From contig JACRDC010000083.1 in the NCBI GenBank assembly GCA_016218705.1, positions 54,620-118,619 of the forward strand: a stretch of 64,000 bases of DNA, in the 5' to 3' direction. Below the pieces are notes generated by a model. It did not search any database and was not told the origin of the DNA. It saw only the letters and a program-made list of their open reading frames with translations. Below, one piece after another: positions 23,557 to 31,395 of the stretch. Numbering within the stretch: position 1 is the stretch's first letter; each line of letters starts with the position of its first letter. The stretch comes from Desulfarculus sp. Lineage in GTDB: Bacteria; Desulfobacterota; Desulfarculia; Desulfarculales; Desulfarculaceae. The position numbers and the translations under genes are program-made.

Positions 23557-25209
23557 CTACAAGACCTTGAACTTGTGGACCTGGTTGGTCTGGGGGTCAA
23601 TGACGTGCACGCCGCAGGCGATGCAGGGGTCATAGGAGTGCACGGTGCGGATGATCTCCAGGGGCTTCTTGGGATCGGCCACCGGAGTGCCCACCAGGGC
23701 CTCCTCGATGGGACCCAACTGGCCCTTGGCGTCGCGGGGACCCAGGTTCCAGGTGCTGGGCACCACGAGCTGGTAGTTGTCAATCTTGTTCTTGCTCTGG
23801 CTGATCCAGTGGCCCAGCGCGCCGCGGGGCACGTCAATCAGGCCGGCGCCCATGCCCTTCTCGGGCCAGGACCAGTCGGCGCAGGTGTTGGTGTCGCCGC
23901 TCTTGACGCGCTCCACCACCTCCATGAGCCAGTTGACGGTCTGGTCGGCGATGACCTTGGTCTCGATGGCGCGGGCCGCCGTGCGGCCGAGCGTGCTGAA
24001 CAGGGCCGAGGCCGGCACGTCCAGGTGCTTGAGCACGCCCTCCACCAGGGCCTTGGTCTGGGGATGGCCCTTGGCGTAGGCGGCCAGCACCTGGGCCAGG
24101 GGACCGACCTCGGTGGCCTTGCCGTCGTAGCGGGGGGCCTTGAACCAGGAGTACTTGCCCTCGTATTTGTAGTCGGGCTTGATGGGCTTGGTCTCGCCCT
24201 TGGCCGGATGCAGGGGCGCGCCGTCCTCGTACCAGGCCCGCTTCACTTCCTCGGTGATCTTGCCGGGGTCCACGTCCATGGGCTTGGCGATGTCGCGGTT
24301 GGCGATGAAGGCGCCGGGTAGCCACATCTTCTCGGTGCCGTACTTGCCCGACTCCTGCGGGAAGTTGCCGTAGGCCAGGAAGTTGGTGGTGCCGCCGATG
24401 TTCTTGGCGCCCCAGTCCTTGTAGAAGCTGGCCACGGCCAGCAGGTCGGGGATGTAGACGTTGTCGATGAACGCCTGCATCTCTTTGAGATAGTAGAGGA
24501 ACTCGGCCAGGCGGTCCACGCTCAGGATGTCCTGCACGCAGGAGATGCCGCCGGTGACGTAGGTCTGCACATGGGGGTTCTTGCCGCCGAACATGGCCAT
24601 CATGCGCGCGGCCTTGACCTGCAGGCGCAGCCACTCCAGATAGTGGGCCACGGCCAGCAGGTTGGCCTCGGGGGGCAGGCGGTAGTCGGGGTGGCCCCAG
24701 TAGCCGTTGGCAAAGGGACCGAGCTGACCGCTGTCAACAAAGGCCTTGAGGCGGGTGGCCACGGCCTTGAAGTCGGCGGCGCCGCTCTTGGGGTAGTTGC
24801 CCAGGCTGTCGGCCAGGGCGGCGGTCTTCTTGGGGTCGGCCTTCAGCGCGCTGACCACGTCCACCCAGTCCAGGGCGTGCAGGGCGTAGAAGTGGGTGGG
24901 GTGGTCGTGGACGTACTGGGCCGCGTGTACCAGGTTGCGGGTCATGCGGGCCAGCGGGGGAATCTTCACACCCACGGCGTCGTCCAGGGCGCGGATGGAG
25001 GCCAGGGCGTGTACCTCGGTGCAGACGCCGCAGGCGCGCTGGGTGATATGGGGTGCGTCGCGGGGGTCGCGGCCCTTGAGGATGATCTCCAGGCCGCGGA
25101 AGAGCTGCGCGGAACTCCAGGCGTCTTTAACCTTCCCGCCCTCGATCTCCACATCGATGCGCAGGTGGCCCTCGATGCGGGTAATGGGATCGATGGTGTA
25201 TTTAGCCAT
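23557..25209 (-). CDS. [NiFe] hydrogenase large subunit
   Basis: Complete 550-residue catalytic subunit. The L1 motif RACGVCTEVHALAS (Cys60, Cys63) and the L2 motif DPCIACGVHV (about Cys529, Cys532) bind the Ni-Fe site. The last 15 residues after His535 (VIDPQTNQVHKFKVL) are the tail removed by the maturation endopeptidase. The sequence type matches the periplasmic group 1 uptake hydrogenases of sulfate reducers. It follows the small-subunit gene on the same strand. There is no cytochrome b or membrane subunit in the operon, so electrons probably go to a soluble c-type cytochrome encoded elsewhere. Confidence 0.97.
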   Translation of the reverse strand: MAKYTIDPITRIEGHLRIDVEIEGGKVKDAWSSAQLFRGLEIILKGRDPRDAPHITQRACGVCTEVHALASIRALDDAVGVKIPPLARMTRNLVHAAQYVHDHPTHFYALHALDWVDVVSALKADPKKTAALADSLGNYPKSGAADFKAVATRLKAFVDSGQLGPFANGYWGHPDYRLPPEANLLAVAHYLEWLRLQVKAARMMAMFGGKNPHVQTYVTGGISCVQDILSVDRLAEFLYYLKEMQAFIDNVYIPDLLAVASFYKDWGAKNIGGTTNFLAYGNFPQESGKYGTEKMWLPGAFIANRDIAKPMDVDPGKITEEVKRAWYEDGAPLHPAKGETKPIKPDYKYEGKYSWFKAPRYDGKATEVGPLAQVLAAYAKGHPQTKALVEGVLKHLDVPASALFSTLGRTAARAIETKVIADQTVNWLMEVVERVKSGDTNTCADWSWPEKGMGAGLIDVPRGALGHWISQSKNKIDNYQLVVPSTWNLGPRDAKGQLGPIEEALVGTPVADPKKPLEIIRTVHSYDPCIACGVHVIDPQTNQVHKFKVL

Positions 25210-25264
25210 CTTATAGGTCCTCCTTCATGGAGCTAAGTAAAATCTCACCCAAAGCAAGCCCTGC

Positions 25265-26203
25265 CTAGATGGCCTCGTAGAACGGAGCCTGGGTGTCCCA
25301 GAAGTCCGGCTCGGAGCAGCCGATGCAGGGGTGGCCGGCGCCCACGGGCCAGTTGGTGCCGTCGTTGAACAGTACTCGGGCGCAGTTGTTGTGGGTGTTG
25401 GGGCCCTTGCAGCCGACCTCGGCCAGGCACCAGCCCTTCTTGGCGCCCTCGTCGCCGAACTTCTTGACGTACTCTTTGTTCTCGTAGTGAGAGCGGCGGG
25501 GGCAGTCGTCGTGAATGAGCTTGCCGTAGGCGAACAGCGGACGGCCTTCCTTGTCGGTGGCCGGCAGCTTGCCCAGCAGGAGGTAATGCACCACGGTGGC
25601 CACGATGTTGATGGCGTTGGGCGGGCAGCCGGCGATGTTGATGGTCTTGGCGCCGGTGGCCTTGGCCACGCTCACGGCCTGGGTGGGGTTGGGCTTGGCC
25701 GCCTGCACGCCGCCGTAGCAGGCGCAGGTGCCGATGCACACCGTGGCCAGGGCGTCCTTGGTGGCGGCCTTGGCGATGTCCAGCATGGTCTTGCCGCCCA
25801 CCTTGCCGTAGATGCCGCCGTCCTTCATGGGGATGCCGCCCTCGCACAGCAGGATGTACTTGCCCTTGTACTTCTCCATGGCGTCGTGCAGGGACTTCTC
25901 GGCCGCCTCGCCCGAGGGGGCCATGATGGTTTCGTGATAGGCGATGTTGAGGACTTCCAGGACCAGGTCGTCAACCCAAGGATAGGTGGTCCGCAGAAGC
26001 GCCTCGCTGCAGCCGGTGCACTCGGCGAACTGCAGCCAGATCACCGTGGGACGCTCCTTGGCGGTCACGGCCTGGGCCACCCTGGGGATCATGGTGGGGG
26101 CCAGACCCAGCACCGAGGTTACCAGCGTGCAGTACTTGATGAAATCACGCCGATTCACCCCTTTGCTCTCCATGATCTCCAACACTTCGTCTTTATGCTC
26201 CAT
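25265..26203 (-). CDS. [NiFe] hydrogenase small subunit, Tat-exported
   Basis: Complete 312-residue electron-transfer subunit. A Tat signal peptide carries NRRDFIKYC near residue 17 and ends around AQAVTA. The proximal cluster begins with AECTGCSEALLR. The C-terminal part holds the medial and distal cluster cysteines and histidine (CPRRSHYENKEYV, CKGPNTHNNCARVLFN, GHPCIGCSEPDFWD). No C-terminal membrane helix follows, unlike group 1d-type membrane-bound enzymes, so the heterodimer is probably soluble in the periplasm. It would carry the large subunit across the membrane by hitchhiking. First gene of the operon. Confidence 0.97.
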   Translation of the reverse strand: MEHKDEVLEIMESKGVNRRDFIKYCTLVTSVLGLAPTMIPRVAQAVTAKERPTVIWLQFAECTGCSEALLRTTYPWVDDLVLEVLNIAYHETIMAPSGEAAEKSLHDAMEKYKGKYILLCEGGIPMKDGGIYGKVGGKTMLDIAKAATKDALATVCIGTCACYGGVQAAKPNPTQAVSVAKATGAKTINIAGCPPNAINIVATVVHYLLLGKLPATDKEGRPLFAYGKLIHDDCPRRSHYENKEYVKKFGDEGAKKGWCLAEVGCKGPNTHNNCARVLFNDGTNWPVGAGHPCIGCSEPDFWDTQAPFYEAI

Positions 26204-26556
26204 CTCCCTTAGACCTCCTTGCTCCTCGCCTTCATGGTCGAGGAAACCCTGTTGCGAACCAGTTTACCGTTCGCCTTCAACCGCTGGCCCAGCCTACCCT
26301 ATAGGGACGAGGCGGCCTCCCCACGAGCCGCCAGGCCTTACCCAGGTTGCCCAAGCACGGCCCTCGCCCCATATATCCACTTAGCATAGGCCTTTTACCG
26401 CCAGCAAGCCCTAATACCGCGTTGGCCCGCACCCCCGCCGCGCGATACCTAATGTTTCCGCGGTGCGAGTAAGAGCCGCTATTCGCCAGCAAAACTGTAG
26501 GAGTTTTGTTGTGCAATTTGTGCGATAAATTCCGAGTTCCCCTTTATTTCTGCCGC

Positions 26557-26586
26557 ATTATGCTAAATCTGACCTAGTAGGGTCAA
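26557..26586 (-). promoter_or_regulatory. Candidate hydrogenase promoter
   Basis: On the minus strand TTGACC, an 18-base spacer and CATAAT (five of six) direct transcription toward the hydrogenase small subunit. The spacer begins within a near-palindrome, GACC-CTACTA-GGTC, which could bind a regulator. The 5' leader would be about 350 bases, which is long, so another start nearer the gene is possible. Confidence 0.42.
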
Positions 26587-26667
26587 ATAGGAAATGCAAA
26601 TACTAAACAATTAGTCAAATCAATTTAACCCTCGGCCATGTTGGTAGAAAATTTCTTGTTACTGCAT

Positions 26668-26696
26668 TTAATAAGCAGTAATTACTTGTTTATAAT
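26668..26696 (+). promoter_or_regulatory. Candidate promoter for the AAA/VWA chelatase gene
   Basis: TTAATA, a 17-base spacer and a perfect TATAAT lie about 150 bases upstream of the leader ORF, on the plus strand. The -35 element overlaps a TTACTGC/GCAGTAA inverted repeat. Confidence 0.45.
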
Positions 26697-26797
26697 AACT
26701 TATATAGTCACCTATAATGTTATTGATGCACACTTGTTACCATGGTCCTCCCGGCCTCACCCCCACCAGCCACCTGAGTTTGTCTCGCTTTACACCA

Positions 26798-26842
26798 GCC
26801 GGCCCCGGACCTATATTTGAGCCGGCCCCCATCTTTATTTGA
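26798..26842 (+). repeat. Imperfect tandem repeat in the 5' leader
   Basis: GCCGGCCCCGGACCTATATT-TGA is followed at once by GCCGGCCCCCATCTTTATT-TGA, two near copies of 22-23 bases just before the leader ORF. It might be a regulator-binding or RNA element; no known riboswitch was recognised. Confidence 0.5.
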
Positions 26843-26851
26843 GGTTCCACC

Positions 26852-26917
26852 ATGACCGCGGTCTCTTTGTATAGCCTGGCTGGCCCCACCGGGAGCCAAC
26901 GCGAACTGCCAGCATGA
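26852..26917 (+). CDS. Leader ORF (21 aa) coupled to the chelatase gene
   Basis: ATG preceded by GAGGTTCCACC opens a frame reading MTAVSLYSLAGPTGSQRELP-A, whose TGA overlaps the ATG of the AAA/VWA gene (ATGA). The large gene itself has no close ribosome binding site, so translation of the leader probably feeds it. Too short for the ORF track and of unknown function; it may be purely regulatory. Confidence 0.5.
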   Translation: MTAVSLYSLAGPTGSQRELPA

Positions 26918-28896
26918 CAGCCCCGCCCGACCCGTTACGGCAGCCGGGGCTCCCGGCCGGGTACCCCCTGGCGGCCCTGGTGGGGCAGGAGACCATGAAG
27001 CTGGCCCTGGTCCTGGCGGTCATAGACCTGGACCTGGGCGGGGTGCTCTTGCGCGGCGAGAAGGGCACCGCCAAGTCCACCGCCGCCCGGGGCCTGGCCA
27101 GCCTGCTGCCGCCCCTGACCACGGCGGCACGCCGCCCCCCGGCCGCGCCTTTCGTGGACCTGCCCCTGGGCGCCACCGAGGACCGCCTGCTAGGCTCCCT
27201 GGACCTGGAGACCGCCGTAGGGCAAGGCCGCTTGCGCCCACGCCCGGGGCTCTTGGCCCAGGCCCACGGGGGGGTGCTCTATGTGGACGAGATCAATCTG
27301 CTGCCCTTGCACCTGACCCACCTGCTCCTGGACGCCGCGGCCAGCGGCCAGGCCCGCCTGGAGCGCGAGGGCCTAAGCCGCCTCTACCCCGCCCGCTTCG
27401 CCCTGATCGCCTCCTACAACCCCGAGGAAGGCCCCCTGGGGCCGCAGCTTTTGGACCGCTTCGGCCTGTGCGTGGAGGTGACCGCCGAGGCCGACCCGGC
27501 CTTGCGCATGGAGGTGATAAAACGCCGCCTGACCTACGAGGCCGACCCCGCGGCCTTCGCGGCCCTCTGGGCGCCAGCCCAGGAGGACCTGCGCCGCCGC
27601 CTGGCCCGGGCCCGCCAACGCCTGTTGGCCGTGGAGGTTAGCCAGGGCGCCCGGGCCGAGGGCGCCCGCCTGGCGGCCCAGGCCGGCAGCCGGGGGGCGC
27701 GGGGCGAGTTGGCGATAGTGCGCGCCGCCCGCGCCCTGGCCGCCTGGCAGGGGCTCAAACGGGCCGGCCGGGAGCTGGTGCGCCAGGTGGCGCCCCTGGC
27801 CCTGTTGCACCGGGCCACCGGCCAGGACCAATCCCCTGCCCAGCTCCTGCCCCGCCCGCGCCCGGCCGCCTCCCGGCCCCGCGAGGAGGAGGAACCCTCC
27901 CCGCCTCCCCAGGCGGCGCGGGCGGCCGGTCCCCCAGAGCCCGCCCAGGCCGGCCACGCCCCCGGCCAGGAGCGCGGCCTGTCCGTCCTGGCGCCGGCGG
28001 CGGTAAGGCCCATCGCCACCCGCCTGCCGGCCCGCGAGGGCACCAGCCAGAAACAGGCCGGCCGCCGCTCATCCCGCCAGGTTACCGGCGACCGGGGGCG
28101 CTACCTGCGGGCCTCGGCGGAGCGGCTGGGGCGCTCCCTGGCCTTTGACGCCACCTTTCGGGCCGCGGCGCCCCATCAACGGGCGCGGCGCCGCCCGGGC
28201 GGGCCGGCCCTGGTGGTGTTGAGGCCCGACCTGCGCGAAAAGGTGCGCACCGCCCGGCGAGGGCGCCTGCTCATCTTTTGCGTGGACGCATCGGGCTCCA
28301 TGAACGCCGCCGCCCGCATGCGGGAAACCAAGGCCGCCGTGCTGGGGCTACTCACCGAGGCCTACCAGAAGCGCGACCGCGTGGGGGTCATCACCTTCGG
28401 GGGCCTCTCCGCCCGCGAGATGCTGCCCCCCACGGCCAGCGTGGAGGTGGCCCGGCGCATGCTGGCCGAGCTGCCCACCGGCGGCAAGACGCCCTTGGCC
28501 GCCGGCCTGGTGCTCCTGGGCCGGGCCTTGGGGCGCGAGCTGGCCCAGGACCCCAAGGTGCAACCCCTGGTGGTGATCCTCACCGACGGCCGGCCCAACG
28601 TGCCCCTGGCGGTGTCCTTCGAGGGCCAGGACCTCTCCAGGGCCGCTGGTGACAAGGGCGGCGGCTGGGGCGACAACTGGGGTGACGGCGGCTATGCCGA
28701 CCGCGAGGTCTTGAACCTCTCCCGCCGGCTACGCCAGGAGATGCGCGCCCGCTTCGTGCTGGTGGACCCCGACGTGGGCCACCACCACGAGATCAACCTC
28801 TGCCGGGCCATGGCCGAGTACCTGGGCGCGGCCTGCGTGCCGCTGCGCGCCGTCACCGCCGGCCAGGTGTTGGACCTGGTGCGGCAAAGCTGGTGA
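26914..28896 (+). CDS. Mg/Co-chelatase-type AAA+ ATPase fused to VWA domain
   Basis: Protein of 660 residues combining a BchI-like ATPase and a BchD-like C terminus. The ATPase (about 10-330) has Walker A GEKGTAKST, Walker B-type VLYVDEINLLP, and sensor motifs ALIASYNPEEGPLGPQLLDRFG. A Pro/Ala/Arg-rich linker spans about 305-385. The VWA domain carries an intact MIDAS: DASGSMNAA, a later TPLAAGL and LTDGRPN. Such proteins power metal insertion into tetrapyrroles, either magnesium or, in organisms without photosynthesis, cobalt with CobN-type partners. No catalytic subunit is in the window, so the metal is unknown. Confidence 0.85.
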   Translation: MTAPPDPLRQPGLPAGYPLAALVGQETMKLALVLAVIDLDLGGVLLRGEKGTAKSTAARGLASLLPPLTTAARRPPAAPFVDLPLGATEDRLLGSLDLETAVGQGRLRPRPGLLAQAHGGVLYVDEINLLPLHLTHLLLDAAASGQARLEREGLSRLYPARFALIASYNPEEGPLGPQLLDRFGLCVEVTAEADPALRMEVIKRRLTYEADPAAFAALWAPAQEDLRRRLARARQRLLAVEVSQGARAEGARLAAQAGSRGARGELAIVRAARALAAWQGLKRAGRELVRQVAPLALLHRATGQDQSPAQLLPRPRPAASRPREEEEPSPPPQAARAAGPPEPAQAGHAPGQERGLSVLAPAAVRPIATRLPAREGTSQKQAGRRSSRQVTGDRGRYLRASAERLGRSLAFDATFRAAAPHQRARRRPGGPALVVLRPDLREKVRTARRGRLLIFCVDASGSMNAAARMRETKAAVLGLLTEAYQKRDRVGVITFGGLSAREMLPPTASVEVARRMLAELPTGGKTPLAAGLVLLGRALGRELAQDPKVQPLVVILTDGRPNVPLAVSFEGQDLSRAAGDKGGGWGDNWGDGGYADREVLNLSRRLRQEMRARFVLVDPDVGHHHEINLCRAMAEYLGAACVPLRAVTAGQVLDLVRQSW

Positions 28897-28921
28897 ACCT
28901 GGCGGTGGCCGCCCTGGGTCC

Positions 28922-31012
28922 TCAGGCCTCCCCGCCGTCCAAGGCCTGCCTGATCTTGCTCAAAAGCTCCACCCGCCCGAAGGGCTTGGGCACGTAACCC
29001 ACGGCCCCCGACTCCAGGGCGCTTTTTACCTGGCTGTTGGCCGTGTAGCCGCTGGCGATGACCACCTTGGCCTGGGGGTTGATCTCCAGGATGGTCTTGA
29101 GCGTCTTGTAGCCTCCCATGCCCGGCATGCTCAGGTCGGTGATGACCAGGTCCAGTTGGTCCATGTGCTTGCCATAGAGCTCAATGGCCTCCTCGCCGCT
29201 TTGGGCGGTCATGACCTGGTATCCCACCTGGCTAAGGATAGTCTGCCCCAGTTCCAGGAGCAGCTTTTCGTCGTCCACCAGCAGGATTTTCTCCTGCCCC
29301 CCCTCCGGCGGGGCCTGAGCGGGCGTGGGCAGGGATGGCTGGGCATCGGCCCCATGAAATACCGGCAGGAATATTTTGAAGGTAGTGCCGTAGCCAGGCT
29401 CGCTGTAGCAGGAGATGTGTCCCCCGTGGCTTTTGACGATGCCATAGACCGTGGAAAGCCCCAGGCCGGTGCCCTTGCCGGGCCCCTTGGTGGTGAAGAA
29501 GGGATCGAATATCTGCTCCCTGGTATGGGCGTCCATGCCCTGGCCGGTGTCGGATACCTGCAACAGCACGTAATCGCCCGGTTCCACCTTGAGGTAGGCG
29601 GCGCTAAAGTCCTCGGCCACGGTGACGTTATTGGTTTCCAGGACCAGGCGCCCACCCTGGGGCATGGCGTCCTGGGCGTTGGTGGCCAGATTGATTATCA
29701 CCTGTTCCAGCTCGTTGGGGTCGCCGTTGATGGTCTTGAGGTCGCCGGCCAGATGGGTGTGCACACTTATCATCTTGGGCAGGGTCCGCTCCAGAAGGGT
29801 CACGGCCTGGCCTATCTCACGGTTGAGGTCCAGGGGCCGCATCTCCGCCGCCCTGCGGCGGCTAAAGGTCAGAATCTTGCGCACCAGGTCGGTGGCGCGC
29901 TCACCGGCCTGTATCACTTGCCGCAGGTGCTGGGAGGCGCTCCCCTGGCCCAGTACACACTCCAGGGCCAGCTCGGAGAAGCCGGTCATCACCGCCAGGA
30001 GGTTGTTGAAGTCGTGGGCTATGCCGCCGGCCAGGGTGCCCAGGGACTCCATCTTCTGCGATTGGATCAACTGGGTCCTGAGCTTTTCCTGCTCCTGTTC
30101 GGCCAGCTTTTTTTGCGTTATGTCCTTCAGGCTGACCACTATGCCCTGCAAGGCATCCTCGTCGTCGCGCAGGCAGGCGGCGCTGAGGTTGACGTCCACC
30201 ACCCGGTGGTCCTTGGTCAGGCAATGCCCCTCCCAGCCATGGCAGGGTTCGCCGGCCAGGGCGCCGTAAAGGCGGCGCCGGGTCTGGTCGCCCTCGCCCG
30301 GCGGGGCCAGGTCCAGGGGCCGGCCCACGACCTCCCCCGCGCTCCAACCGAAGACCCTGGTGAAGGCCCGGTTGACGTACATGACCTTGCCGCCGTGGTC
30401 GTAGACGATCACCGGGTCGGCCACGGCCTCCATGAGGGTGCGGTATTTCTCCTCGCTGCGCCTCAAGTCGCGCTCGGCCCGCTTGCGTTCCTCCACCTCT
30501 TGCAGCAGCCGCTTGTTGGCCTGCTCCAACTGCCCTATCTTGTCCTCCAGCTTGTGGATGAGGGTCTGGTTGTATCCGCGCAGGAACACGCCTTCCTCTT
30601 CCACCAACGGGACGGCGTCCGCCAGCCGGCCCTCACGGTGCTCCTCCAGCACCTCCTCCAGGATGGCCATGAACAGCTCGGGCTCGGTGGGCTTGACGAT
30701 GAACCGGATGGCGCCCAGGCTTAAGGCAAACTCCTCGTCCTTGGGGTCGGTGTAGGTGGCGGTGTAGAAGATCAGGGGAATGCCGCTCAGGGTGGGGTCT
30801 TTCTTCCAGGCCCGGCAGAGGGCGAAGCCATCCATCTCGGGCATGAGTATATCGGTGATAATCACCTCGGGAGGGTCTTGGCGGGCCTTGGCCAGGGCCT
30901 CCACGCCGTTGCCCGCCGTGGCCACGCTATGCCCGTGCCCCTTGAGCAGCACCTCCAGTAGGTAGCGGTTGGCCTCCTGATCGTCCACCACCAATAACTT
31001 GGCCATGGTCAT
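28922..31012 (-). CDS. Hybrid histidine kinase (REC-PAS-HisKA-HATPase-REC)
   Basis: Protein of 696 residues without membrane segments. The N-terminal receiver (VIITDILMPEMDGF) is followed by a short coiled coil and a PAS domain (about 200-310, KYRTLMEAVADPVIVYDHGG). The HisKA is of the AHDFNN type (GGIAHDFNNLLAVMTGF); the ATPase domain has DTGQGMD and GKGTGLGLSTVYGIV. The C-terminal receiver carries DLVITDLSMPGMGGY. The N-terminal receiver suggests it is itself controlled by a phosphorelay. It overlaps the single-domain regulator by 4 bases and is last in the seven-gene signalling run. Confidence 0.93.
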   Translation of the reverse strand: MTMAKLLVVDDQEANRYLLEVLLKGHGHSVATAGNGVEALAKARQDPPEVIITDILMPEMDGFALCRAWKKDPTLSGIPLIFYTATYTDPKDEEFALSLGAIRFIVKPTEPELFMAILEEVLEEHREGRLADAVPLVEEEGVFLRGYNQTLIHKLEDKIGQLEQANKRLLQEVEERKRAERDLRRSEEKYRTLMEAVADPVIVYDHGGKVMYVNRAFTRVFGWSAGEVVGRPLDLAPPGEGDQTRRRLYGALAGEPCHGWEGHCLTKDHRVVDVNLSAACLRDDEDALQGIVVSLKDITQKKLAEQEQEKLRTQLIQSQKMESLGTLAGGIAHDFNNLLAVMTGFSELALECVLGQGSASQHLRQVIQAGERATDLVRKILTFSRRRAAEMRPLDLNREIGQAVTLLERTLPKMISVHTHLAGDLKTINGDPNELEQVIINLATNAQDAMPQGGRLVLETNNVTVAEDFSAAYLKVEPGDYVLLQVSDTGQGMDAHTREQIFDPFFTTKGPGKGTGLGLSTVYGIVKSHGGHISCYSEPGYGTTFKIFLPVFHGADAQPSLPTPAQAPPEGGQEKILLVDDEKLLLELGQTILSQVGYQVMTAQSGEEAIELYGKHMDQLDLVITDLSMPGMGGYKTLKTILEINPQAKVVIASGYTANSQVKSALESGAVGYVPKPFGRVELLSKIRQALDGGEA

Positions 31013-31395
31013 ACCTCTCCAGGTCCCGCGGGGGCCAGGAACTGTTCGATCTGGGCCAGGAAGGTTTCGGGGTTGATGGGCTTTTCTATATAGCCGTTGC
31101 AGCCGGAGGCCAGGATGCGCTCCCGGTCGCCGGCCATGGCGTAGGAGGTCACCGCCACGATGGGCACCATGGCCAGGCGGGGGTCGGCCTTCAGGGCCTT
31201 GGCCACCGCGTAGCCGTCCATCTCCGGCAACTGTATGTCCAGGAGAATCAGGTCGGGCAGGGCCTGGGCGGCCATCTCGATGCCCTGCTGACCGTCCCAG
31301 GCCTGCAGGACCTTGTGGCCATGCCGCTCCAGCATGAAGGTGGTCAGGTACATGTTCTGGTGATTGTCCTCGATGACCAGCACTTTTTTAGGCAT
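31009..31395 (-). CDS. Single-domain response regulator (CheY-like)
   Basis: Protein of 128 residues consisting only of a receiver domain. VLVIEDNHQN holds the acidic pair, LILLDIQLPEMDGY the phosphorylated aspartate, VAVTSYAMAGD the switch threonine, and YIEKPINPE the lysine. It has the DivK-like pattern of a shuttle between kinases. It overlaps the 1570-aa kinase by 8 bases and the hybrid kinase by 4, so it probably relays phosphate between them. Confidence 0.93.
   Translation of the reverse strand: MPKKVLVIEDNHQNMYLTTFMLERHGHKVLQAWDGQQGIEMAAQALPDLILLDIQLPEMDGYAVAKALKADPRLAMVPIVAVTSYAMAGDRERILASGCNGYIEKPINPETFLAQIEQFLAPAGPGEV

Larger units (their letters stand above)
26204..26851. other. 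AT-rich intergenic island between divergent genes
   Basis: The 648 bases between the hydrogenase start and the chelatase leader ORF contain no convincing gene. The middle (about 26480-26750) is strongly AT-rich against a very GC-rich background. It contains short hairpins (CAAAACT-GTAGG-AGTTTTG; TTACTGC-loop-GCAGTAA) and one candidate promoter for each direction. The 60-codon track ORF at 26638 reads as low-complexity hydrophobic residues with no ribosome binding site and is not supported. Confidence 0.7.

Noticed and set aside
26638-26820. 60-codon ORF in the AT-rich island
   Set aside because: No ribosome binding site, unbalanced hydrophobic start, and the region looks like promoter DNA.
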